A stretch of 26,776 nt of DNA, taken from the NCBI GenBank assembly GCA_945874515.1, contig CAMCHA010000001.1, forward strand, positions 1-26,776, given 5' to 3'. The DNA comes from Asaia bogorensis. GTDB lineage: Bacteria; Pseudomonadota; Alphaproteobacteria; Acetobacterales; Acetobacteraceae. Under the pieces are notes generated by a model that searched no databases, was not told the origin of the DNA, and was given only the letters and a program-made list of their open reading frames with translations. Shown here one piece after another: positions 15,434 through 22,346 of the stretch; positions within the stretch are counted from its first letter, which is position 1, and each line of letters starts with the position of its first letter. The translations under genes were made by a program, and so were the position numbers.

Positions 15434-16048
15434 TCAGCCCTTGGGGGCCGCGGTGGGCGCCATGAAATTCTTGTTATAGGGCTTCAATTCGCCGGTTTCG
15501 GCATCAAAAGCCTTGCGGTCATCCAGCTTTTCCAAAGCCAGGCCATACATGTGCAAATGCCGCGTCGGCACGCTGCCTGTGGTGTGGATGGAATGAATAT
15601 CTTCCGGCATCAGCGCAATGCCACGACCGGGTTCCACCATGATTTCCTCACGCAGGCGCAATTCGCAGCGCGCGGGATCAGACCCATCATCCAGGCGGTC
15701 ATAAACCTTGTTCAATTCCTGCCCATCTACGGCCACCACACAGGCCCAGGTGGTGTGGTCATGCGGCTTGGTTTCATTGCCGGGATTGAGCGCATTCAGA
15801 TACAGCGCGAAAAGATTGTTCTCATCTTCCTGCAGCATGTAGCGCCGGCTGCCCTTTTCGCCATTCGGCGGCGACGGGAATTCGGCGGACGGAAAAAGAT
15901 GTTCCTGCGCGGCCAGCCCCATCAATTCCGTCTTGATCGCGGCCAGCGAGGGCCGCGTGACACCCTGCGCGCGTTCAATGGCGCGAATGCGGTCAATGGT
16001 GGAAGCAATGGCGGCAGCGCGGGCGGCCTTAACATCAGATGCGTTCAT
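15434..16048 (-). CDS. Cysteine dioxygenase-family (thiol dioxygenase) cupin protein
   Basis: This 204-residue cupin has the non-haem iron motif PHDHTTWACVVAVDG (H96 and H98), a likely third ligand in MPEDIHSIHTTG (H152), and RHLHMYG (H166, Y168), matching the His-x-Tyr second-sphere pair of cysteine dioxygenase. Such enzymes oxidise a thiol (cysteine, 3-mercaptopropionate or a related compound) to a sulfinic acid with O2. C103 follows the HDH motif at the same spacing as the crosslinked cysteine of mammalian CDO. The start at 16048 is chosen by the GGAGG site; an in-frame extension upstream overlaps the divergent methyltransferase and is not credible. It is the first gene of the - strand unit with the rhodanese. 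Which thiol it uses is not settled by sequence. Confidence 0.85.
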   Translation of the reverse strand: MNASDVKAARAAAIASTIDRIRAIERAQGVTRPSLAAIKTELMGLAAQEHLFPSAEFPSPPNGEKGSRRYMLQEDENNLFALYLNALNPGNETKPHDHTTWACVVAVDGQELNKVYDRLDDGSDPARCELRLREEIMVEPGRGIALMPEDIHSIHTTGSVPTRHLHMYGLALEKLDDRKAFDAETGELKPYNKNFMAPTAAPKG

Positions 16049-16099
16049 GGTTTTTTCCTCCAAAGGCAAATTCAACGAAAACTCTACCCCGTCTTGCGC

Positions 16100-16126
16100 C
16101 CTTGGGAAACAGGGTGCATCCCAAGG
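16100..16126. promoter_or_regulatory. Inverted repeat in the divergent spacer before the methyltransferase gene
   Basis: CCTTGGGA (16100-16107) and TCCCAAGG (16119-16126) are perfect 8-base inverted repeats with an 11-base loop. The right arm contains the only Shine-Dalgarno-like AAGG before the ATG at 16131. A dimeric repressor operator or a hairpin that hides the ribosome site are both possible. Confidence 0.4.
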
Positions 16127-16130
16127 CCCC

Positions 16131-17018
16131 ATGAACGACCAGATGCGCGTCTTTGACCGAGCCCTTGTCGCGCGCCGCCGTGCGCGGGCGGTGGCGCGCG
16201 TGGATCGGGTCGCCCCCATTCTGGATGATGCGGCGGATAGGCTGCTCGATCGGCTGGATGACACGACGCGCCGCTTCAGCCGCGCGCTTGATTTGGGCGG
16301 GCGCGGCTTTGTGGGGCCGAAGCTTGCCGCGCGCGGCATTCCCTTCATCGTCTCGGCCGATCTGGCGCCAGGCATGGCGGCGCGGGGCGGCGGGCTGCCG
16401 GTTGCGGCCGATGATGAATTTCTGCCCTTTGCCGAAGGTGCTTTCGACTTGGTGGTCGCTTCCCTCTCGCTCCATTGGGTGAATGACCTGCCGGGGGCGC
16501 TGATCCAAATTCGCCGCGCGCTGGCCCCCGATGGGCTGTTCCTGGCGAGCCTGCCCGGCCTGCCGAGCTTTGGCGCGTTACGTTCCGCGCTGGCCGAGGC
16601 CGAGGCGGAATTGCGCGGCGGCATTTCGCCCCGCATCTCCCCCTTCCCGGAATTGCGCGATGGGGCGGCGCTGTTGCAGCGCGCGGGCTTTGCGCTGCCG
16701 GTTGCGGATGCCGAGGATATGGCGCTCCGCTACAAATCCGCCTTTGGCATTTTCGCTGATCTCCGCGCGGCTGGTGAAGCGAATGCCGTGCTGGCGCGTG
16801 ATGGGCGCATCCCGCCGCGCGCGCTGTTTCCTATGGCAGCGGCGCGGTTTGGCAGCGCCGAGGTTGACCTGCCGCTCAGGCTTTTGGTGCTGACGGGCTG
16901 GGCACCCTCCCCCATCCAGCAAAAGCCGGCGCGGCCTGGCAGTGCCACCGCGCGGCTTGCGGATGCCTTGGGCGCGCAGGAAATCAGCGCCGGCGAGAAA
17001 GCCGGCAAGCCACAGTGA
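16131..17018 (+). CDS. SAM-dependent methyltransferase-fold protein, NDUFAF5/BioC-like
   Basis: This 295-residue class I SAM-binding protein begins MNDQMRVFDRALVARRRARA, the N-terminal pattern of the NDUFAF5 group. Motif I is RALDLGGRGFVG (51-62), and an acidic FAEGAFDLVVASLSLHW block continues into HWVNDLPGALIQIRRALAPDG. Human NDUFAF5 hydroxylates an arginine of complex I, while the related BioC methylates malonyl-ACP. With complex I common in alphaproteobacteria, a respiratory-assembly role is plausible but not shown. The ATG at 16131 is used; a second Met four codons later is an alternative. Two in-frame GCCGGC blocks near the 3' end form a small coding-region hairpin. Confidence 0.85.
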   Translation: MNDQMRVFDRALVARRRARAVARVDRVAPILDDAADRLLDRLDDTTRRFSRALDLGGRGFVGPKLAARGIPFIVSADLAPGMAARGGGLPVAADDEFLPFAEGAFDLVVASLSLHWVNDLPGALIQIRRALAPDGLFLASLPGLPSFGALRSALAEAEAELRGGISPRISPFPELRDGAALLQRAGFALPVADAEDMALRYKSAFGIFADLRAAGEANAVLARDGRIPPRALFPMAAARFGSAEVDLPLRLLVLTGWAPSPIQQKPARPGSATARLADALGAQEISAGEKAGKPQ

Positions 17019-17031
17019 AGCCTTGCATCCT

Positions 17032-17048
17032 GCCGCACTGCGGCGCAT
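17032..17048 (+). terminator. Possible terminator after the methyltransferase gene
   Basis: GCCGC-ACT-GCGGC (17032-17044) is a perfect 5-bp GC stem followed within three bases by a short TTTT. It lies 13 bases past the stop of the methyltransferase gene and before the map start. The stem is short and the T-run brief, so it is only a candidate. Confidence 0.35.
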
Positions 17049-17083
17049 TTTGCGTTCGCAACATTCACGAGCCTTGAGACCCC

Positions 17084-17890
17084 ATGGAGCAGCAAGGCGG
17101 CGAATCTCGCCGCATCACCATCCACAAGCCTGAGGATTTCGCCGGCATGCGCCGCGCGGGAAAGCTTGCGGCTGAAACGCTCGATATGATCACGGCCCAT
17201 GTGCGGCCAGGGATTTCGACCGGGGAGATTGATAAGCTCTGCCATGATTACATGGTGGAACGCGGCGCGATTCCGGCGACACTCGGCTATCGGGGATACA
17301 CGAAATCCTCCTGCACTTCGGTCAATCACGTGGTCTGCCACGGCATTCCCGGGGACCGCGTGCTGGTGGATGGCGATATCATCAATATTGACGTGACCGT
17401 CATCCTGGATGGTTGGCATGGCGATTCCAGCCGCATGTATGTGGCCGGGGAAGCGTCCACCAAGGCCAAGCTGCTGATGGATGTGACCTACGACGCCATG
17501 ATGAAGGGCATCGCGGCCATCCGCCCCGGGGCAACGCTGGGCGATATCGGCCACGCCATTCAGGTGCATGTGGAAAAGCATCGCTTCAGCGTGGTGCGGG
17601 ATTTCTGTGGCCACGGCATTGGCCGGCACTTCCATGAACCGCCCAATATCCTGCATTTCGGCCGCCCCGGCGAAGGGCCGAAGCTGAAGCCCGGCATGTT
17701 CTTTACTGTGGAGCCCATGGTGAATGCCGGCCGGCCCGAGGTGAAAATCCTGGATGATGGCTGGACCGCCGTGACGCGCGACCGGTCCCTTTCCGCCCAA
17801 TTCGAACATATGGTGGCGGTGACGGATAACGGGGCAGAGATTTTCACCCTTTCGCCCAAGGGCATGCATAAGCCGCCCTATAGCGGATGA
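17084..17890 (+). CDS. map: Type I methionine aminopeptidase
   Basis: This 268-residue MetAP-I removes N-terminal Met from nascent proteins. All five metal ligands are present: D103 (NIDVT), D114 (WHGDSSR), H177 (GHGIGRHFH), E210 (VEPM) and E241 (QFEHMVAVT). The substrate-contact His is H86 (VCHGIPG). The length is normal for the bacterial short form, with a nine-residue polar N-terminal extension and no zinc finger. No clear Shine-Dalgarno precedes the ATG; the stretch is GAGACCCC. The stop overlaps the next gene by ATGA. Confidence 0.97.
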   Translation: MEQQGGESRRITIHKPEDFAGMRRAGKLAAETLDMITAHVRPGISTGEIDKLCHDYMVERGAIPATLGYRGYTKSSCTSVNHVVCHGIPGDRVLVDGDIINIDVTVILDGWHGDSSRMYVAGEASTKAKLLMDVTYDAMMKGIAAIRPGATLGDIGHAIQVHVEKHRFSVVRDFCGHGIGRHFHEPPNILHFGRPGEGPKLKPGMFFTVEPMVNAGRPEVKILDDGWTAVTRDRSLSAQFEHMVAVTDNGAEIFTLSPKGMHKPPYSG

Positions 17891-18285
17891 GTCTGGCACC
17901 GTTGCTGGCCGCGCCTTGGCTGGTGCAGGTACATGTGGCTGCAGCGCTGGCTGCTATTGTTCTAGGCCTTGTGCAATTCATTGGCCGTAAGGGCACCGCT
18001 GCCCATCGGCTGCTTGGCTGGTGCTGGGTGGGGCTGATGGCGGTTGTGGCGCTTTCTTCCTTCAGCATCACTGGGGTTGCCGGACCAGGGCGCTTCAGTT
18101 GGATTCATGGAATTTCGGCGATCACTATCTGCCTCTTGGCGGCCGCAGTGGTATCGGCGCGGCGGGGGCAGATCAGGAAGCATCGTAGTTCCATGATTGG
18201 GCTTTATCTGGGCGCCCTGCTGGTCACCGGTGCCTTTACCCTGCTGCCCGGCCGGATCATGGGGCGCGTTGTTTTTGGCTGGTAA
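17887..18285 (+). CDS. DUF2306-family small membrane protein
   Basis: This 132-residue protein has four predicted hydrophobic segments at about 10-31, 43-62, 72-90 and 105-128. HVAAALAAIVLGLVQFIGRKG, AHRLLGW and WIHGISAIT are typical of DUF2306. The conserved His in HRLLG and WIHGIS and the loop RRGQIRKHRSSM (a basic segment that should face the cytosol) match that family. The function of DUF2306 is unknown. The ATG overlaps the map stop (ATGA), so its translation is coupled to that gene. Confidence 0.82.
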   Translation: MSLAPLLAAPWLVQVHVAAALAAIVLGLVQFIGRKGTAAHRLLGWCWVGLMAVVALSSFSITGVAGPGRFSWIHGISAITICLLAAAVVSARRGQIRKHRSSMIGLYLGALLVTGAFTLLPGRIMGRVVFGW

Positions 18286-18353
18286 ATTTCTACCATAGGT
18301 TTTATTGATCCATCCGATTTCGCGCGTTTTTCAAGGCGCCAACGGGTTGGAAC

Positions 18354-19106
18354 ATGGCTATCCGCAAAACCAAGGGCCTCGCTGAGGCCAGCGCCCTACC
18401 GGGGCTGGAGCTTGTCACCGCTGAGGCCGATGCCCCCCCCGGCCATTTGGGACATCGCGCCCGCATGCGCGAAAAGCTGCTCCGCGCCGGGCCGGACGCG
18501 CTGCTGGATCACGAATTGCTGGAAATGGTGCTGTTCCTGGCCCTACCGCGGCGCGACACCAAGCCCATCGCCCGCGCCTTGCTGGGGCGCTTTGGGTCCT
18601 TCGCGGGCGCCATCAGCGCCCCGGTGCAGGAACTTGGCGAGATTGAAGGCCTGGCGGAGGCCGGCATCGCCGCGCTGCGCTGTATTCAGGCCGCCGCATT
18701 GCGCTTGGCGCGCGAAGAGGTGCGCGACAGCCCCGTATTAAACAATTGGGAAAAGCTGCTCGCCTATTTGAACGCGGTACTGGCGCGGGAGAGGATCGAG
18801 CAATTCCGCGTCCTGTTCCTGGATGCCAAGAACCGGCTGATCGCTGATGAGGCGCAGGCCAAGGGTACGGTCAATCATACGCCGGTCTATCCGCGCGAAG
18901 TGGTGCGCCGGGCTTTGGAATTACAGGCAACAGCACTGATCCTGGTGCATAACCACCCGTCGGGCGATCCATCTCCTTCCCGTGCCGATGTGGAAATGAC
19001 GCGAGAGGTCGGCCAGGCCGCGACCACGCTTGGCATTGTGCTGCATGACCATTTGATCATCGGCAATGGCCGGCATTATTCCTTTCGGCGCGAAGGACAT
19101 CTTTGA
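18354..19106 (+). CDS. radC: RadC family JAMM/MPN-domain protein
   Basis: This 250-residue protein has an N-terminal helix-hairpin-helix-like region (about 38-120; LLDHELLEMVLFLALPRRDTKPIARALLGRFGS is the typical RadC part). A C-terminal MPN/JAMM domain (about 128-250) follows, with the motif LVHNHPSGDPSPSRADVEMT (H199, H201, D212). The early DNA-repair assignment of radC has been withdrawn for E. coli and the biochemical role is unresolved; a DNA-linked metalloprotease or nuclease-like function is discussed for the family. The preceding 68-base spacer is AT-richer than its surroundings and probably holds the promoter, but I could not define boxes. Confidence 0.93.
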   Translation: MAIRKTKGLAEASALPGLELVTAEADAPPGHLGHRARMREKLLRAGPDALLDHELLEMVLFLALPRRDTKPIARALLGRFGSFAGAISAPVQELGEIEGLAEAGIAALRCIQAAALRLAREEVRDSPVLNNWEKLLAYLNAVLARERIEQFRVLFLDAKNRLIADEAQAKGTVNHTPVYPREVVRRALELQATALILVHNHPSGDPSPSRADVEMTREVGQAATTLGIVLHDHLIIGNGRHYSFRREGHL

Positions 19107-19116
19107 TCCTGCCTCG

Positions 19117-19134
19117 GCCATGGGCACCCATGGC
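19117..19134. promoter_or_regulatory. Perfect palindrome between radC and the hotdog gene
   Basis: GCCATGGG-CA-CCCATGGC (19117-19134) has 8-base arms around a two-base centre. It starts 11 bases after the radC stop and ends 32 bases before the next ATG. It could be an operator for a dimeric regulator or part of a radC terminator; no T-run follows. Confidence 0.4.
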
Positions 19135-19165
19135 AAGGCGCGCGAAGCCTGATAGGGTTGCTGGC

Positions 19166-19966
19166 ATGAGCATGACCTATCGGGTTGAGGCCTATAACCT
19201 CTCCCACGCTTCCGAAAATCGCATTCATGATGATGCGACAGCGCAGCGCTTTGGCTTTACCGGCGGGCTGGTGCCAGGGGTGGAGGTTTTCGCTTATTGC
19301 TGCCACCCGCCAGTAGAAAAATGGGACCGCGTTTTTCTGAGCCGGGGGGAGGTTTCGGCGGGCTTCCAACAGCCAGTCTATGATGGCCGCATCGCGACCG
19401 TCACCGCAACACCAGAAGCGGATGGGCTTACGCTGACAGTGGAAAGCGAAGGTATTGCCTGCGCGACAGGTTTTGCGCGGCTGCCGGCATCGCCCCCCAC
19501 CACAATTTCTCTTGCCGATTGGCCCGCTGCCTCACCGCGCGAAACACGGCCCAAAGCCAGCGATGAAAGCCTGGCGCCTGCGCTTTGGCTTGGCACGCAC
19601 GCCTTGGCGCTGACGCCGCAGGTCTTGGCCGATTACCTGCGTGATGTGCGTGAAACCACGCCCCTTTATGCTGAACAGGGCATTGCCCATCCGGGCCTGA
19701 TCTTGCGCATGTGCAATTGGCTCCTCACGCAAAATGTCGTGCTGGGGCTTTGGATTCATATTGGCAGCAAACTCCGCTTTCACAGCGAAGCGCGGCTTGG
19801 TGAAAGCCTGACTGCGCGCGGGCGCATCATCGCCAATATTGACCGCAAGGGGCATCGCATTGTGACGATTGATGCGCTGGTACTGGCGGATGGCGCGCGG
19901 CCTATCGCGCAGGTGACGCATGACGCCATTTGGCGCCCGCGCCAGGTGGCGGAGGCAGAGGGATGA
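19166..19966 (+). CDS. Double-hotdog (MaoC/thioesterase-like) protein of unknown function
   Basis: This 266-residue protein contains two hotdog-like halves. The first has ENRIHDDATAQRFGFTGGLVPGVEVFAY (about 18-45), close to the MaoC-type hydratase start in which H and D line the active site. The second (about 180-260) has GSKLRFHSEARLGESLTARG and IAQVTHDAIWRP. Hotdog proteins bind acyl-CoA or acyl-ACP chains as hydratases or thioesterases; no substrate can be assigned. The start at 19166 is preferred over an in-frame Met 21 codons upstream because AGGG lies eight bases before it and the homologous region begins there. The stop overlaps the GNAT gene by ATGA, so the two are probably cotranslated. 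Confidence 0.72.
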   Translation: MSMTYRVEAYNLSHASENRIHDDATAQRFGFTGGLVPGVEVFAYCCHPPVEKWDRVFLSRGEVSAGFQQPVYDGRIATVTATPEADGLTLTVESEGIACATGFARLPASPPTTISLADWPAASPRETRPKASDESLAPALWLGTHALALTPQVLADYLRDVRETTPLYAEQGIAHPGLILRMCNWLLTQNVVLGLWIHIGSKLRFHSEARLGESLTARGRIIANIDRKGHRIVTIDALVLADGARPIAQVTHDAIWRPRQVAEAEG

Positions 19967-20802
19967 GCCTGGCGATCCGCAGCATGACCCCCGGTGAAGT
20001 AGGCTTGGCGTTGGATTGGGCGGCGGCTGAAGGCTGGAATCCAGGCATTGCCGATGCTGCCTGTTTCCATGCCGCGAAGCCCGGCGGGTTCCTTGTGGCG
20101 ACGCGGAATGATGAACCGATTGGCTGCATTTCAGCGACCGAATATGGCGCTACCTTTGGCTTCATCGGCTTTTACCTGATGCGCCCTGAATTTCGAGGCA
20201 AGGGATACGGCATGGCCCTGTGGCGTGCTGCGATGGCACGGTTGCAAGGCCGCGTCATCGGCCTGGATGGTGTGGTGGCGCAGCAGGCGAATTATCAGAT
20301 ATCTGGCTTTACCTTGTTGCATCGGAATATTCGCTATGGCGCCGCGGCACCGTTCATGCCGCCGCAGCCAGGGCCGCAGCCAATAGAAGCGGCCGCCCTT
20401 CACTTCGATCAGGTTGCTGCCTTTGATCGTCGTTTCTTTCCAGGCCCGCGCAATGCCTTTTTACGTCAATGGCTGACCGCGCCTGGGCATATCGCCCTTG
20501 TGCTTTTGGGCGCGACGGGTGTGCAGGCCCTGGGTGTGCTGCGCCCCTGCCGGGAAGGCTCAAAAATAGGCCCGCTTTTCGCCGAAACGCCTGAAGCTGC
20601 ACGCGGGGTTTTCGCGGCCCTGCTGGCCAGGGCGCCGGTTGGTCCGGTTTTTCTTGATGTGCCGGAACCGAATGCGGCAATCAACATGGCGCGGGACGCC
20701 GGCATGGCGCCGGTCTTTGAAACCGCGCGCATGTATACCGGCCCCGCACCGGACCTGCCCTTGGCGCAAATCTACGGCATCACCAGCTTCGAATTGGGCT
20801 GA
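19963..20802 (+). CDS. GNAT family N-acetyltransferase with C-terminal YitH/HolE-like domain
   Basis: This 279-residue protein has an N-terminal GNAT fold (about 1-130) with the acetyl-CoA pyrophosphate loop EFRGKGYG (76-83) after GFIGFYLMRP. The C-terminal domain (about 160-279) has FLRQWL, LGVLRPCREGSKIGPLFAETPEAA and ALLARAPVGPVFLDVPEPN, the pattern of the Acetyltransf_18 domain found in two-domain GNAT proteins. The acetyl acceptor is unknown. It overlaps the upstream hotdog gene (ATGA) and converges with the lipocalin gene, leaving six bases between stops. Confidence 0.85.
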   Translation: MSLAIRSMTPGEVGLALDWAAAEGWNPGIADAACFHAAKPGGFLVATRNDEPIGCISATEYGATFGFIGFYLMRPEFRGKGYGMALWRAAMARLQGRVIGLDGVVAQQANYQISGFTLLHRNIRYGAAAPFMPPQPGPQPIEAAALHFDQVAAFDRRFFPGPRNAFLRQWLTAPGHIALVLLGATGVQALGVLRPCREGSKIGPLFAETPEAARGVFAALLARAPVGPVFLDVPEPNAAINMARDAGMAPVFETARMYTGPAPDLPLAQIYGITSFELG

Positions 20803-20808
20803 AGCGCA

Positions 20809-21336
20809 TCACGGCTGCACCGTGCGCTGCAACTTCTCTACCGCAAACCCTTCCCGCCGCGCAATCGCCACCGCCGCCGCGTAATCTGCTTCCGCCATCA
20901 CCGGCGCGCGCGACAGCACCCAAAGGTAATCGCGCCGCGGCGCGCCCACCACGGCCCAGCGATAATCAGGATCAAGCCCAATCACCCAGTAATCGCCAAA
21001 GAAGGGCCAGAAGAAGCTGACGCGCAGTCGGTCATTCCCCGGGCTGGCGCTGCGGGCAATGGCGGTTGCATTGCGCATCGCGCCATCCGCGGCGGCATTG
21101 CGGCAGCGATTGAGCACATCCACCGCGCCATCGGGGCGGAGCGTATATTGCGCGGTTACCGCTTCACAGCGCACGCGGCTGCTGTCCTGAAAACTGGTCG
21201 GGAAGCGCGCCGCTTCATGCCAAAGCCCAGCATAGCGGGCCAAATCAACCTGTCCCACGGTGGCGGGCGTGTTCGGCCCAGGCTGGGTAGTGCAGGCGCC
21301 AAGCGCCAACAACGCAACAAACAGAAAACCGCGCAT
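20809..21336 (-). CDS. blc: Lipocalin family outer-membrane lipoprotein (Blc-like)
   Basis: This 175-residue protein has a lipoprotein signal MRGFLFVALLALGAC with lipobox LGAC and acylated C15. The lipocalin motif YAGLWHEAARFP is the G-x-W block, and GDYWVIGLDPDYRWAVVGAPRRDYLWVLSR corresponds to the later conserved strands of Blc-type lipocalins. Blc is anchored in the outer membrane and binds lysophospholipids or fatty acids. The start at 21336 is supported by GGGGGA before the ATG; an in-frame upstream extension overlaps the deacetylase gene and lacks a signal. Only one base separates it from the upstream deacetylase stop, so they likely form an operon. Confidence 0.9.
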   Translation of the reverse strand: MRGFLFVALLALGACTTQPGPNTPATVGQVDLARYAGLWHEAARFPTSFQDSSRVRCEAVTAQYTLRPDGAVDVLNRCRNAAADGAMRNATAIARSASPGNDRLRVSFFWPFFGDYWVIGLDPDYRWAVVGAPRRDYLWVLSRAPVMAEADYAAAVAIARREGFAVEKLQRTVQP

Positions 21337-21337
21337 G

Positions 21338-22231
21338 TTATTCCCCCGGAATGCTGCCTTTCGGCAGAGCCAGTACATAATCATAAATCGCCCCGGCGGT
21401 GGTGATCCAAATATCACTACGCCGCGCGGCGATATGTGCTAGCGCGCGGCGCAGATGTCTCATCCGATAAGGCTGACCGACCAGATAGGGGTGCAGCGCA
21501 ATCCCCATCACTTGCGGCTTGCCATCGCAGATCTGCCGGCGCCTTTCCTCAAAATCATCCATGATCATATCGGCGAAATATGCCGCGCCATCCTTGCGCC
21601 CGACAATCGAGGGAATGTCATTCACCTCCTGCGGATAGGGAATGGCGAGCAGCTTGCCGGCGCGGGTCTTCATCCAGATCGGCGCATCATCCGCGCACCA
21701 ATTGAGCGTATAGCGATAGCCCGCTTCCACCAGCAGATCAGGCGTGGCGTGGCTTTCCGCGATCCAGGGCGAAAGCCAGCCGCGCGGCGCTTTGCCTTCA
21801 TGTTTGATAATGGCAGCGCTGCTCTCAGTGATCAGCGCGGCTTCCTCGGCCTCCGGCAGGATGGATTGGCGTTCCGAATTGGTCCGACCATGGCCCGCGA
21901 ATTCATCGCCACGCGCGCGATGCGCAGCGACCAATTCGGGCGCGTAATCATACATGGCGCTATTCAACAGCACCGTCGCGGGCATCTGCATTTCATCAAA
22001 CAGCTCAAGCAGCCGCCAGGCGCCAACGCGATTGCCGTAATCCCGCCAGGCGTAATTCAACACATCGGGCTGCGGCCCCCCGGGCGCCAATTCCGCGCCA
22101 AGCCCTTCGCCAAAGGCGAAATGTTCAAGATTGAGGCCAAGATACACCGCAAGCTTCGCCCCGCCCGGCCAGGCATAGGACGCGCGGTCCCGCCAGGGGT
22201 GATAAGTGTAGCGTCCGTGGCTTGGCAGCAT
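21338..22231 (-). CDS. Polysaccharide deacetylase family protein (PuuE/allantoinase-like)
   Basis: This 297-residue NodB/CE4-like TIM-barrel protein is of the cytosolic PuuE-type branch rather than a secreted chitin deacetylase, as it has no signal peptide. Characteristic segments are WPGGAKLAVYLGLNLEHF (22-39), FAGHGRTNSERQ (111-122), GWLSPWIAESHATPDLL (151-167) and ALHPYLVGQPYRMRHLRRA. PuuE members hydrolyse cyclic amides such as allantoin; peptidoglycan-type deacetylation is another possibility. The start at 22231 is chosen because AAAGGA lies at the right distance and the homologous region begins there. A TTG 17 codons upstream has no ribosome site and lies in a strong hairpin. It probably drives the lipocalin gene. 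Confidence 0.85.
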   Translation of the reverse strand: MLPSHGRYTYHPWRDRASYAWPGGAKLAVYLGLNLEHFAFGEGLGAELAPGGPQPDVLNYAWRDYGNRVGAWRLLELFDEMQMPATVLLNSAMYDYAPELVAAHRARGDEFAGHGRTNSERQSILPEAEEAALITESSAAIIKHEGKAPRGWLSPWIAESHATPDLLVEAGYRYTLNWCADDAPIWMKTRAGKLLAIPYPQEVNDIPSIVGRKDGAAYFADMIMDDFEERRRQICDGKPQVMGIALHPYLVGQPYRMRHLRRALAHIAARRSDIWITTAGAIYDYVLALPKGSIPGE

Positions 22232-22266
22232 TGCGGTGATCCTTTCGCGACCTTCTTTGGGGGCAC

Positions 22267-22307
22267 GGGCCGGCTTCGGCAAGGGTTCGGGGCTTGCCTG
22301 CCGGCCC
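22267..22307. promoter_or_regulatory. Two-step imperfect hairpin in a divergent spacer
   Basis: The outer arms GGGCCGGC (22267-22274) and GCCGGCCC (22300-22307) are perfect complements. An inner pair, GGCAAG (22278-22283) and CTTGCC (22293-22298), continues the helix after a 3+1 base bulge, closing a nine-base loop. It lies between the divergent deacetylase and LLM oxidoreductase genes, ending 39 bases before the latter's ATG. It could be a leader attenuator, a terminator or an operator. Confidence 0.45.
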
Positions 22308-22346
22308 GCACCGGGCCAGCCTTCCGCCTGACCAAGGGAGGATCAC

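Noticed and set aside
16049..16636. N-terminal extension of the thiol dioxygenase by 196 codons
   Set aside because: It is Ser/Ala/Arg-rich low-complexity antisense of the methyltransferase gene, and GGAGG marks the start at 16048.
16989..17006. GCCGGC-GAGAAA-GCCGGC hairpin as a terminator
   Set aside because: It lies wholly inside the methyltransferase coding region and has no T-run. The repeated GCCGGC is common in this GC-rich sequence.
16730..17899. Long - strand open frame across the methyltransferase and map genes
   Set aside because: It lies opposite the methionine aminopeptidase with all five metal ligands and has no family features of its own.
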